In this document: positions 31,206 through 37,713 of the stretch, in pieces
Layout of the letters: the number at the start of each line of letters is the position of its first letter
How positions within the stretch are numbered: position 1 is the stretch's first letter
From: an uncultured Candidatus Saccharibacteria bacterium
Lineage (GTDB): Bacteria; Patescibacteriota; Saccharimonadia; Saccharimonadales; Saccharimonadaceae
Length of the DNA stretch: 41,250 nucleotides
NCBI GenBank assembly: GCA_946527885.1
Contig: CAMMYO010000004.1
Coordinates: 1 to 41,250, forward strand
Direction of reading: 5' to 3'
The notes under the pieces: model-generated
What the model was told of the DNA's origin: nothing
Seen by the model: only the letters and a program-made list of their open reading frames with translations
Database searches by the model: none
Program-made: the position numbers and the translations under genes

Positions 31206-32192
31206 ATGAAAAAAGAGTATTTTGACGCATCCGCATTGCTGCAGGACGTATTCGGTACAGACAGACCCGTGCCACTGCTTGACCCTCAAGCTAACTACGT
31301 CTCCGACAAAATCGGCGAGCTCGATGACGAACTCATTGATGCGATTGTCGCCTACTACAACGCAGAAGAGCCTGACTCTCCCAAGCCCACAAAGGAAGCG
31401 AAGTATACGAAAGAGCAACTCTTAAAGACCCTGCGCCATCACCTCAGCGAAGATATCTGCCTGCTTAGCATGAAAAGCCACGACGCAATCATTTCCGGCT
31501 ACATCCGCCAGCACGAAGAAATCGAAAAGCTCAGAGCCGAGCTCGCAGAAAAAGCAAAACAGACCGAAGTTGCAACCAATGCCGCAATTGAAGAGCAGAG
31601 CGAAGACTCGGTCGTCACAGAACAAAACAAAAGCCCCGCCACCAAAGCCTACGATTTCTTCATGGAGAACATAATGTATCGCTGGAGCGATTTCTTCATG
31701 AGACAAGTCAAAAGGGTGGTCGACAAAGCGTATGTCGAAGCTCAGGCAAAGAACATGAATTACCTCGAAACGTTGGAACTCTTCCGCCAGAGCATCGAAA
31801 CACTCGAAAAAGGCTCCGATAGAGATCGCACCTGCCGCTCGATTGAGCGTTATGTTAAGCGCTATAAACAGCTCAGCGCATACCAGAGCATTGACCCCGA
31901 GTGGCTCTATTGCCTCGAACGTACTGGTTTCTACTGCAAAGACGAAATCAGCAAACTCACCGGTCTCGACAGCAATCAGTACTTCCCCCGTCTCGGTGCT
32001 AGAGCGCACATTCCGCCCTATATTGGCGAAATCGTCACTCGTTATCTCGAAAAAGGCGAATTCACACACTGCTTCAATATCGGCCCGAAGCGTTCCGCTA
32101 GAATCTGCGAATTTATCCACAAGATTTTTACGGATGAGCAGATTTCGGAACTGAAATACAGAAAATACTTCTACGATTATAGCAAATGCTAA
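31206..32192 (+). CDS. Orphan protein with alpha-CTD-like C-terminus, paralogue of the 28832 product
   Basis: The 328-residue protein shares the N-terminal RPVPLLDPQANYVSDKIGEL motif with the 28832 protein. A charged coiled-coil-like segment runs about residues 105-150. The C-terminus (about 265-315) reads RLGARAHIPPYIGEIVTRYL then NIGPKRSARICEFI, again like the RNA polymerase alpha-CTD helix-hairpin-helix (IGPKSLxEI). A preceding LERTGFYCKDEISKLTG may be a second, weaker copy. The ATG follows AGGAGG by 10 bases. It has its own consensus promoter and terminator. Function is unknown; DNA or polymerase contact is an inference. Confidence 0.78.
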   Translation: MKKEYFDASALLQDVFGTDRPVPLLDPQANYVSDKIGELDDELIDAIVAYYNAEEPDSPKPTKEAKYTKEQLLKTLRHHLSEDICLLSMKSHDAIISGYIRQHEEIEKLRAELAEKAKQTEVATNAAIEEQSEDSVVTEQNKSPATKAYDFFMENIMYRWSDFFMRQVKRVVDKAYVEAQAKNMNYLETLELFRQSIETLEKGSDRDRTCRSIERYVKRYKQLSAYQSIDPEWLYCLERTGFYCKDEISKLTGLDSNQYFPRLGARAHIPPYIGEIVTRYLEKGEFTHCFNIGPKRSARICEFIHKIFTDEQISELKYRKYFYDYSKC

Positions 32193-32201
32193 TATTCCTC
32201 C

Positions 32202-32225
32202 AGAGCCCCAATGGGGCTCTTTTTC
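32202..32225 (+). terminator. Terminator of the 31206 gene
   Basis: AGAGCCCC-AAT-GGGGCTCT followed by TTTTC. Confidence 0.92.
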
Positions 32226-32254
32226 TTGCATTTTTGCGCCAATTCTGATATAAT
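32226..32254 (+). promoter_or_regulatory. Promoter of rplJ-rplL
   Basis: TTGCAT (32226-32231), 17 bases, TATAAT (32249-32254) with extended TGA. Confidence 0.8.
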
Positions 32255-32260
32255 GCTCCC

Positions 32261-32395
32261 AGTTACCAAAGACAGCGGCGGTCTGAAATAGACTTAATCA
32301 TGCCGCCGAGGAATTATTTCTTATAATTTGGTGACGTATGCCCGCTCGCAAGAGCAGGATGTTTAACATTCTGGCTATACTAACACACCAAAAGG
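32261..32395 (+). ncRNA. Ribosomal protein L10 leader (autoregulatory mRNA element)
   Basis: The 150-base leader before rplJ contains the typical start ACCAAAGACAGCGGCGG, an internal hairpin, and the returning strand GCCGCCGAGG, which is the L10(L12)4-binding kink-turn arrangement known as the L10 leader. In other bacteria the L10-L12 complex binds here and represses its own operon. A second hairpin-forming part (CCGCTCGCAAGAGCAGG, about 32342-32358) lies closer to the gene. Confidence 0.85.
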
Positions 32396-32407
32396 AGATT
32401 TCTATCT

Positions 32408-32932
32408 ATGGCAATTAGCAAAGATAAGAAACAACAATTGGTTGCCGACTTAAACGAGTTACTTTCCGACGCCAAAATGACAGTTTTTGCAAAGTACCAG
32501 GGCCTTACGGTCAAGGAAATGCAGGAACTTCGTGCGGCTGCTCGCGAAAACAATGTTAAGATTAAAATCGTCAAGAACCGCCTCGTTCGCGTTGCGATGA
32601 AAGAAATCGCTGTCTACAAAGACACCGACACGAACGCGCTTGAAGGCCAGCTCCTCTACGCTGTTTCCAACGAAGACGAAGTTGCTCCAGCACAGGTTCT
32701 TGCCAAGTTCGCTAAAGACCACGCTGCTCTTGAACTCAAGGGCGCCTTCAGCGGCGAGGGCGCAGCCCTCAGCGAAAACGACGTCATCGAGCTCTCCAAG
32801 CTTCCAAGCAAAGATCAGCTCATTGGCCAGGTTGTCGACATGCTCCTCAGCCCAGTCAACGACATCACCAACGGCCTTTCTGGCAACTTGCACGCATTGC
32901 TCGACGGCATTGCCGACAAAGCAGGCAACTAA
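32408..32932 (+). CDS. rplJ: 50S ribosomal protein L10
   Basis: L10 anchors the L7/L12 stalk on the large ribosomal subunit. The 174-residue protein shows the N-terminal rRNA-binding domain with FAKYQGLTVKEMQELRAAAR near 28 and IKIVKNRLVRVAM near 52, and a C-terminal helix that binds L12 dimers. An AAAAGGAG site precedes the ATG. It forms an operon with rplL 61 bases downstream, preceded by the autoregulatory leader. Codon use favours AAG, GCT and CTT as expected for high expression. Confidence 0.97.
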   Translation: MAISKDKKQQLVADLNELLSDAKMTVFAKYQGLTVKEMQELRAAARENNVKIKIVKNRLVRVAMKEIAVYKDTDTNALEGQLLYAVSNEDEVAPAQVLAKFAKDHAALELKGAFSGEGAALSENDVIELSKLPSKDQLIGQVVDMLLSPVNDITNGLSGNLHALLDGIADKAGN

Positions 32933-32993
32933 TTTATTTTATTTCGCGCAATTTTGCGCAAGCTATTAACCTTAAATCGAAAAGGAGTCTATC

Positions 32994-33371
32994 ATGGCTG
33001 CTGATGTAAAGAAAATCGCAGAGGAATTGGTTAAACTCACCGTCCTCGAAGTTAACGAGTTGAAGAATGTCCTTAAGGACGAATATGGCATCGAGCCGGC
33101 TGCTGCTGCAGTCGCCGTTGCTGCTGCTCCTGCCGAAGGTGGCGCTGCTGCCGACGAAAAGAGCGAATTTGACGTTGTCTTGAAGGATGCTGGCGCTCAG
33201 AAGATCGCCGTCATCAAGGCCGTCAAGGAAGCTACCGGTCTTGGCCTCGGTGAAGCTAAGGCTATCGTTGATGGTGCTCCAGCTACCGTCAAAGAGAAAG
33301 TTGCTAAGGACGAAGCTGAAGCTCTTAAGAAGAGCCTCGAAGAAGCCGGCGCAACCGTCGAACTCGCCTAA
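32994..33371 (+). CDS. rplL: 50S ribosomal protein L7/L12
   Basis: L7/L12 forms the mobile stalk that recruits translation factors. The 125-residue protein has the N-terminal dimerisation region with [20 protein letters not shown], an Ala-rich hinge, and the C-terminal factor-binding domain with [20 protein letters not shown] and [24 protein letters not shown] precedes the ATG. It follows rplJ and ends at a clear terminator. Confidence 0.98.
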   Translation: MAADVKKIAEELVKLTVLEVNELKNVLKDEYGIEPAAAAVAVAAAPAEGGAAADEKSEFDVVLKDAGAQKIAVIKAVKEATGLGLGEAKAIVDGAPATVKEKVAKDEAEALKKSLEEAGATVELA

Positions 33372-33407
33372 GTTCTATCAAATTATTAGCCAGAATGTTT
33401 CAAAATC

Positions 33408-33429
33408 GAGCTCGCAAGGGCTCTTTTTT
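33408..33429 (+). terminator. Terminator of rplJ-rplL
   Basis: GAGCTC-GCAA-GGGCTC, with one U-G pair, followed by TTTTTT. Confidence 0.9.
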
Positions 33430-33436
33430 GATGCCA

Positions 33437-33466
33437 TTGACAAAATGGCGCTATCTGGATTGTAAT
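33437..33466 (+). promoter_or_regulatory. Promoter of the 33534 gene
   Basis: TTGACA (33437-33442) and TGTAAT (33461-33466) are 18 bases apart. Unlike its relatives this leader has no convincing 5' hairpin. It does have GTACCTTAAAAGGAG before the start. Confidence 0.65.
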
Positions 33467-33533
33467 AAAATCATTCCGACCGGACGCACATTCATTCGCA
33501 TTCTATGAGTACCTTAAAAGGAGATGACTAAAA

Positions 33534-34046
33534 ATGAGAGTTACGCCAAACGAGCGCTACGCAGAATACCTCAAGTATATTTGCGATAGCACTGCCCAGA
33601 AGCTATCCGTCAATGAAGCGCGCGAAGGCTACGAAACCATCGCCGCCACCAACAAAATCATTCTGCTCCCCACGGACAAAAACTTCATCGTCAGCCACGA
33701 CAATACCGAACGCTATATCGTTACTACAGATAATCAGATTGAGTTGTTCGGCAAGCCTTATCGAGCTCTCATGATGCTCGCCAACAACACATTGTCAACT
33801 GTTATGTATTCCGGAAGCACGATTGCTGTCAGCACTGAGAATGATTTGGAAACAGAAGGCATGTATGCCGTCGGCGAAAAAGCTTCAATAATCACAAATC
33901 TGCACCGCCATCCAATCTACACGCAAGTATTCGATCCGAATACTAATCAGAACGTGATTACGGTCAAGTATTACGACCTTGGAAGATTGAAGTTCTCTAC
34001 CGATGATACACGCATCACCATCTCTTTTCCTCAGACCTCGTCATAA
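33534..34046 (+). CDS. Hypothetical small orphan protein
   Basis: The 170-residue protein is not recognised. After a helical N-terminus of about 40 residues, the sequence alternates like a beta-rich fold (FIVSHDNTERYIVTTDNQIE, then VITVKYYDLGRLKFST). No signal peptide, membrane segment or catalytic motif is evident. AAAAGGAG lies 9 bases before the ATG. Its stop codon lies in the loop of its own terminator. It is one of three consecutive single-gene orphan units after rplL. Confidence 0.75.
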   Translation: MRVTPNERYAEYLKYICDSTAQKLSVNEAREGYETIAATNKIILLPTDKNFIVSHDNTERYIVTTDNQIELFGKPYRALMMLANNTLSTVMYSGSTIAVSTENDLETEGMYAVGEKASIITNLHRHPIYTQVFDPNTNQNVITVKYYDLGRLKFSTDDTRITISFPQTSS

Positions 34047-34060
34047 TGGCGAGGTTTTCT
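34035..34060 (+). terminator. Terminator of the 33534 gene, overlapping its stop codon
   Basis: ACCTCG (34035-34040) and CGAGGT (34050-34055) enclose a 9-base loop that contains the TAA stop (34044-34046); TTTTCTTTT follows. Confidence 0.82.
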
Positions 34061-34068
34061 TTTGCGTA

Positions 34069-34122
34069 TTGACTAGTAGATAAGTTTGTGATATAATAGA
34101 AAAATGACGCGTTACCAAACGC
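34069..34122 (+). promoter_or_regulatory. Consensus promoter and 5' hairpin of the 34158 gene
   Basis: TTGACT (34069-34074), 17 bases, TATAAT (34092-34097) with extended TGA. The leader hairpin is GCGTT-ACCA-AACGC (34109-34122), followed by CGTACCTTGAAAGGAG. Confidence 0.82.
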
Positions 34123-34157
34123 AGTCTGAAATATCGTACCTTGAAAGGAGTTTTTCA

Positions 34158-34682
34158 ATGCTCGCTGCACAAATTTTTAGTGAACGGCACAAGACCTCGA
34201 TGGCTACTCGACTCGAGAACGCCGCATCGGTGCCAACCACTGGTTTGGTCAAATTCTACGACCACAACCAGATCGAAACCCGCGCCTACGCATTCTCTAC
34301 CACAACCGAGCCCCACATTTACTGCGCAGACCGCATCAAGGCATACGTTTGTGACGAGGGTCGCTACGTGCTGCTCCATCACGCCGAGGGAGGCACTGCT
34401 CTGATCCGCAGACCGCACGGTGCTACCCGCATCCACGTTGTCGAGACTGAAGGCGCTGTCTATGCCGGCTTTATCAATGACAGCAATCCGAACGTTGTCG
34501 CTGGCGAGATTGAGGGCAATTTCTTCGTCCTTGACGAGCGTCGCCTGCGCAAGTGGTGCCGTATGAACAATCTTCGCTTCGACCAAGAGACAATGATCGT
34601 CGGATCGGCCGAGAAAGTCAACGTCGCACCGACCAAGAAAAAGAAGAATCGCAAGAACAGAATGCGCGTTCGTCACGCCTAA
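34158..34682 (+). CDS. Hypothetical orphan protein with basic C-terminus
   Basis: The 174-residue protein is not recognised. The middle looks beta-rich (RIKAYVCDEGRYVLLHHAEG, then TRIHVVETEGAVYAGFI). The end is strongly basic (TKKKKNRKNRMRVRHA), which suggests nucleic-acid or ribosome contact, though this is only compositional. ATG 34158 is 8 bases after AAAGGAG; the frame is open to 34104, but that falls at the expected transcription start. It has private promoter, hairpin and terminator. Confidence 0.75.
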   Translation: MLAAQIFSERHKTSMATRLENAASVPTTGLVKFYDHNQIETRAYAFSTTTEPHIYCADRIKAYVCDEGRYVLLHHAEGGTALIRRPHGATRIHVVETEGAVYAGFINDSNPNVVAGEIEGNFFVLDERRLRKWCRMNNLRFDQETMIVGSAEKVNVAPTKKKKNRKNRMRVRHA

Positions 34683-34700
34683 CAAGCAACTCCGCAAACC

Positions 34701-34730
34701 AGCCCCGCACCGCAAGGTACGGGGCTTTCT
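34701..34730 (+). terminator. Terminator of the 34158 gene
   Basis: An 11-bp stem with one mismatch (34701-34711 with 34716-34726) closes on GCAA and is followed by TTCTT. The next promoter begins three bases later. Confidence 0.9.
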
Positions 34731-34732
34731 TA

Positions 34733-34788
34733 TTGACAAAACACCAAATACTTGGCATAATATATCAAACATTTCAGCCTAGCTGGAA
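34733..34788 (+). promoter_or_regulatory. Promoter and 5' hairpin of the 34809 gene
   Basis: TTGACA (34733-34738), 17 bases, CATAAT (34756-34761). The leader hairpin TTTCAGC-CTA-GCTGGAA (34772-34788, one wobble pair) begins close to the start site. AGGAGGTG follows. Confidence 0.75.
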
Positions 34789-34808
34789 GCACATTAGGAG
34801 GTGAGCAT

Positions 34809-35462
34809 ATGAAATCTTTCGAAGGAGGTCTTCGAGAAGCATTCTTTTCCGGGCAACACACGATTATTTCAACTACGCGACCGCATAAAAAGATTCGCCA
34901 TCTGCGACAATCACTCAGGATCATCGACGATTATCTTGAAGATAGCGGCTGTTATGAAAACGGCCACGATTACTACGCATCGACCACAATCCGCGCCCAA
35001 AAAATCGGCTGCGAAACAACATTCATTCGTTTCGCAAAAGGAACATTCGTTATTGGGCAACTTTGCGACTACACCCGACAATTCGACGATAGGATTATTA
35101 TCTACGCGTGCTACTTTAGCTCAAATCCCAACGAGCATTGCGCGCAATTCATCGCCGTACCGCCGGACGCAAAGATTATCGTAGGTTTGGGCCGCGAAAA
35201 CGGGCGCTGTTATGTCTGTATGACCTGCAAGCAAGAATGGCTGCAACTCTGCTACGAAACCGGGCATGCCTATTCATGCAAAGCAAAGCATCGAAAGACT
35301 GCACACCCAGAAGTCTACCGAAGCAACACGGAAATCGAAATTCCAACGATAGATTTTACGCAGACTGGACTCGACGAAGCTCAGCAAATCCACAAAGCCA
35401 ACGAGAAATGGGGCAATGAAAGATTCCTCATTTTCGTAAACGGCCAACTGAGACTCCAATGA
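34809..35462 (+). CDS. Hypothetical Cys-containing orphan protein
   Basis: The 217-residue protein is not recognised. It contains CYVCMTCKQEW near residue 136 and CYETGHAYSCKAKH near 148, a set of cysteines and histidines that could hold a zinc ion, although the spacing matches no classic finger. The rest appears mixed alpha/beta. The ATG lies 7 bases after AGGAGG. It has its own promoter, leader hairpin and UUCG terminator. A weak shared phrase (SNPN) with the 34158 protein may be chance. Confidence 0.75.
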   Translation: MKSFEGGLREAFFSGQHTIISTTRPHKKIRHLRQSLRIIDDYLEDSGCYENGHDYYASTTIRAQKIGCETTFIRFAKGTFVIGQLCDYTRQFDDRIIIYACYFSSNPNEHCAQFIAVPPDAKIIVGLGRENGRCYVCMTCKQEWLQLCYETGHAYSCKAKHRKTAHPEVYRSNTEIEIPTIDFTQTGLDEAQQIHKANEKWGNERFLIFVNGQLRLQ

Positions 35463-35467
35463 CAACG

Positions 35468-35495
35468 ACCCCGCTTCGGCGGGGTTTATGTTTTG
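35468..35495 (+). terminator. Terminator of the 34809 gene
   Basis: ACCCCGC-TTCG-GCGGGGT followed by TTATGTTTTG. Confidence 0.88.
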
Positions 35496-35609
35496 AATAA
35501 AAAATATGCTCAAAATGAAGTTAAAAATTGCCGTATAGTCAATGGTAAAATTTACAACAGAATCGCGTCTACCCCTGTTAAATATGTGGAAAAGTCACAT
35601 TGTGAAATA

Positions 35610-35638
35610 TTGACATTCTATTGGCGAGCATATATTAT
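35610..35638 (+). promoter_or_regulatory. Promoter of the 35676 gene
   Basis: TTGACA (35610-35615), 17 bases, TATTAT (35633-35638). The 35496-35609 stretch before it holds only AT-rich sequence and no gene. Confidence 0.75.
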
Positions 35639-35675
35639 AGAATCAGTAAAATATAATACAGACAGGATTGCGAGG

Positions 35676-36194
35676 ATGTCTGAACTACCAGAAAAACAAA
35701 TAAAGCGTTTGCGTAGTCTTCTCTCGGAGGCAGAGACTAATCTTGCCGCTGCGAAAGAATTACTTACGTCAATGCTAGGCGACGGTGATATTATTACCGC
35801 CCCAAGCGCTACTATTAGCGAAAGTCCAGAAGGAAAGATTATCGAGGGCGTCTTTGATGGCCAAATCATGATCGGTCCAGATGGCAAGAATTACCCAGTA
35901 CCAGCTAACTATGCTAGTAAGTCGAAACTTGTCGAAGGCGACATTCTGAAACTCACTATCGGCGAAACTGGCAAATTCCTTTACAAGCAAATTGGACCAG
36001 TCGAGCGCCGCACCGTTATTGGTACACTCACTAGCCACGATGACCAATACTTCGTCGAAGTCATGGGTAAGGAATATAAAATTCTTTACGCATCAGTTAC
36101 TTATTTTCGCCTCAAGGTCGGCGATCAGGTAACGGTCGTCATTCCAGCCGATAACAACGAAGCCACTTGGGCAGCCGTTGAAGCAAGTCTATAA
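35676..36194 (+). CDS. Conserved hypothetical protein: coiled coil plus beta-rich domains
   Basis: The 172-residue protein starts with a helical segment (residues 1-35), then has a Ser/Thr/Pro linker and beta-rich repeats: FDGQIMIGPDGKNYPVPANY near 66, LVEGDILKLTIGETGKFLYK near 92 and a YASVTYFRLKVGDQVTVVIP stretch near 140. From memory, proteins of this form recur in CPR genomes without assigned function. The overall layout recalls GreA-like factors but the key motifs are absent. ATG 35676 directly follows GCGAGG; the frame is open to 35493, but the promoter lies inside that extension. Confidence 0.75.
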   Translation: MSELPEKQIKRLRSLLSEAETNLAAAKELLTSMLGDGDIITAPSATISESPEGKIIEGVFDGQIMIGPDGKNYPVPANYASKSKLVEGDILKLTIGETGKFLYKQIGPVERRTVIGTLTSHDDQYFVEVMGKEYKILYASVTYFRLKVGDQVTVVIPADNNEATWAAVEASL

Positions 36195-36199
36195 TAAAT

Positions 36200-36230
36200 A
36201 ATCCGCCAACTACAACTTGGCGGATTTTTG
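36200..36230. terminator. Terminator between convergent genes
   Basis: ATCCGCCAA and TTGGCGGAT (36201-36209, 36217-36225) pair around a 7-base loop; TTTTG follows on plus. The minus side has a weaker T-rich tail. Confidence 0.88.
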
Positions 36231-36234
36231 TTGC

Positions 36235-36903
36235 CTAAATTTGCTCGCAGTAGAAGTTTGCCGGCGCAGAATAGAAAATCGTCTTATCACCAAAATCCAT
36301 CTTGTAGCGCACCGAATCAAAACCGGACTCTTTCGGCGCATAGTTTTCCGAAATGCGAACATTCAAATACAACTCATCGCCAAGCTCTGAAAAGCCATAA
36401 CTTCCCGTAACATACTCCTCGAGATTATTTAGGTTAAAGATTTTCCAAAAACGACTACTCGTCATTCTAATTCCGACTTCAGCCTCGCCATCCATACTGT
36501 GCGCACAAATATATTCCGCCGAAATAAACTTTTCATCAATCGAAGCAACCTTTTTATCGGCCTCGATCTTTGAAACGCCGATAATCGAAGCACAGAACAT
36601 CGCGCCCGCAACCGCCATCATAATTATCGACGGCAACAGCTCAATTCCGCGCGATTTATACTTTACAACATTCAAAACCGCAACCATAAAGGCAGTCGCC
36701 GCAGCAGCCGGCGCCAAAAGAGCCAAGAAAATCGAAATATCATCCCAGCCGCCACTAATCATCAGGGCAAAATTGAACGCCGTCACCGCCAACGAAATCG
36801 CCGCAAAAAGCGAACTTGTCAATTTCATAAAATGACGTCGAGTCAAAATTTCGCGTTTTAGCAAAGCTTTTTTCTTTTTGCGACCGGCTTTTTTATTTGC
36901 CAT
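36235..36903 (-). CDS. Membrane protein of unknown function
   Basis: The 222-residue protein has a very basic N-terminus (KKAGRKKKKALLKRE), then three hydrophobic segments (about residues 28-48, 56-80 and 88-110). A C-terminal domain of about 110 residues follows, probably outside the membrane, with many aromatic residues. No family is recognised. The ATG lies 10 bases after a TGTTAAAAT box, with no ribosome site. It is divergent from the aquaporin gene. Confidence 0.75.
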   Translation of the reverse strand: MANKKAGRKKKKALLKREILTRRHFMKLTSSLFAAISLAVTAFNFALMISGGWDDISIFLALLAPAAAATAFMVAVLNVVKYKSRGIELLPSIIMMAVAGAMFCASIIGVSKIEADKKVASIDEKFISAEYICAHSMDGEAEVGIRMTSSRFWKIFNLNNLEEYVTGSYGFSELGDELYLNVRISENYAPKESGFDSVRYKMDFGDKTIFYSAPANFYCEQI

Positions 36904-36975
36904 AAGTATTATTATTTTAACATATCTTTGCTATAATAAACGTAAACATAATCAATCTCTAAATAAGGAATCCAA

Positions 36976-37650
36976 ATGGAGAAAAACCTCAAAAAATACA
37001 TTGCCGAAGCCATTGGCACCATGATTTTGGTCCTATTTGGCTGCGGAACCGCCGTATTAACAGGTGGCGACGTCGTCGCAACATCACTCGCATTCGGTCT
37101 CGCTATCGTCGCAGCCGCCTATGCGATTGGCGATATTTCTGGCTGCCACGTCAATCCAGCCGTCAGCTTGGCGATGCTCATCACGCAAAAAATCACCGTC
37201 ACTGATTTTATCGGCTACGTCGCCGGTCAGCTCGTCGGCGCATTTGCTGGCTCAGGCTTGCTATATGCATTCCTTAGCTGCACAAACCTTGGCACCGGCA
37301 ATCTTGGCGCCAACAGCTTTAATGGCGGCAACGGATTGACCGCCTGCGGCGCGTTCCTAGTCGAAATCGTATTGTCATTCGTGTTTATCTATACGATTCT
37401 CGGCGTCACTTCCGACAAAGCCAAAGCAACCATCGCGCCAATCGTAATCGGCCTCACGCTATGCTTCGTACATCTTATCGGTATGAATCTTACCGGCACG
37501 AGCGTCAACCCAATTCGTAGCCTTGCTCCAGCAATTATGCAAGGCGGCGAAGCAGTGCGCCAACTTTGGATCTTCTTAGTCGCACCGTGCATCGGCGCAG
37601 CCTTCTCGGCTTGCACCTTCACGCTTCTCAACGGCGGCAAGAAGAAATAA
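36976..37650 (+). CDS. Aquaporin (MIP family, AqpZ-like)
   Basis: The channel passes water, and possibly small solutes, across the cell membrane. The 224-residue protein has six membrane helices in two halves. The first half has the pore motif ISGCHVNPAVS near 54. The second has GTSVNPIRS near 176, where the usual NPA reads NPI. The selectivity filter appears AqpZ-like: His in FVHLIG, Thr in TGTS and the Arg after NPI. An AAGGA site lies about 6 bases before the ATG, and a TATAAT box about 40 bases upstream. It is followed by a strong terminator. Confidence 0.94.
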   Translation: MEKNLKKYIAEAIGTMILVLFGCGTAVLTGGDVVATSLAFGLAIVAAAYAIGDISGCHVNPAVSLAMLITQKITVTDFIGYVAGQLVGAFAGSGLLYAFLSCTNLGTGNLGANSFNGGNGLTACGAFLVEIVLSFVFIYTILGVTSDKAKATIAPIVIGLTLCFVHLIGMNLTGTSVNPIRSLAPAIMQGGEAVRQLWIFLVAPCIGAAFSACTFTLLNGGKKK

Positions 37651-37665
37651 TTTAGCGACCAGTCC

Positions 37666-37695
37666 AAAATATCCCCAGTTCTGGGGATATTTTTC
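37666..37695 (+). terminator. Terminator after the aquaporin gene
   Basis: AATATCCCCA-GTTC-TGGGGATATT followed by TTTC. Confidence 0.9.
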
Positions 37696-37713
37696 TGTGG
37701 TATCATATATCTT

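Noticed and set aside
35586-35597. DnaA-box-like TGTGGAAAA and possible origin
   Set aside because: A single box with one mismatch, no cluster, and no dnaA, dnaN or gyrase gene in view; dnaX and dnaB do not mark the origin.
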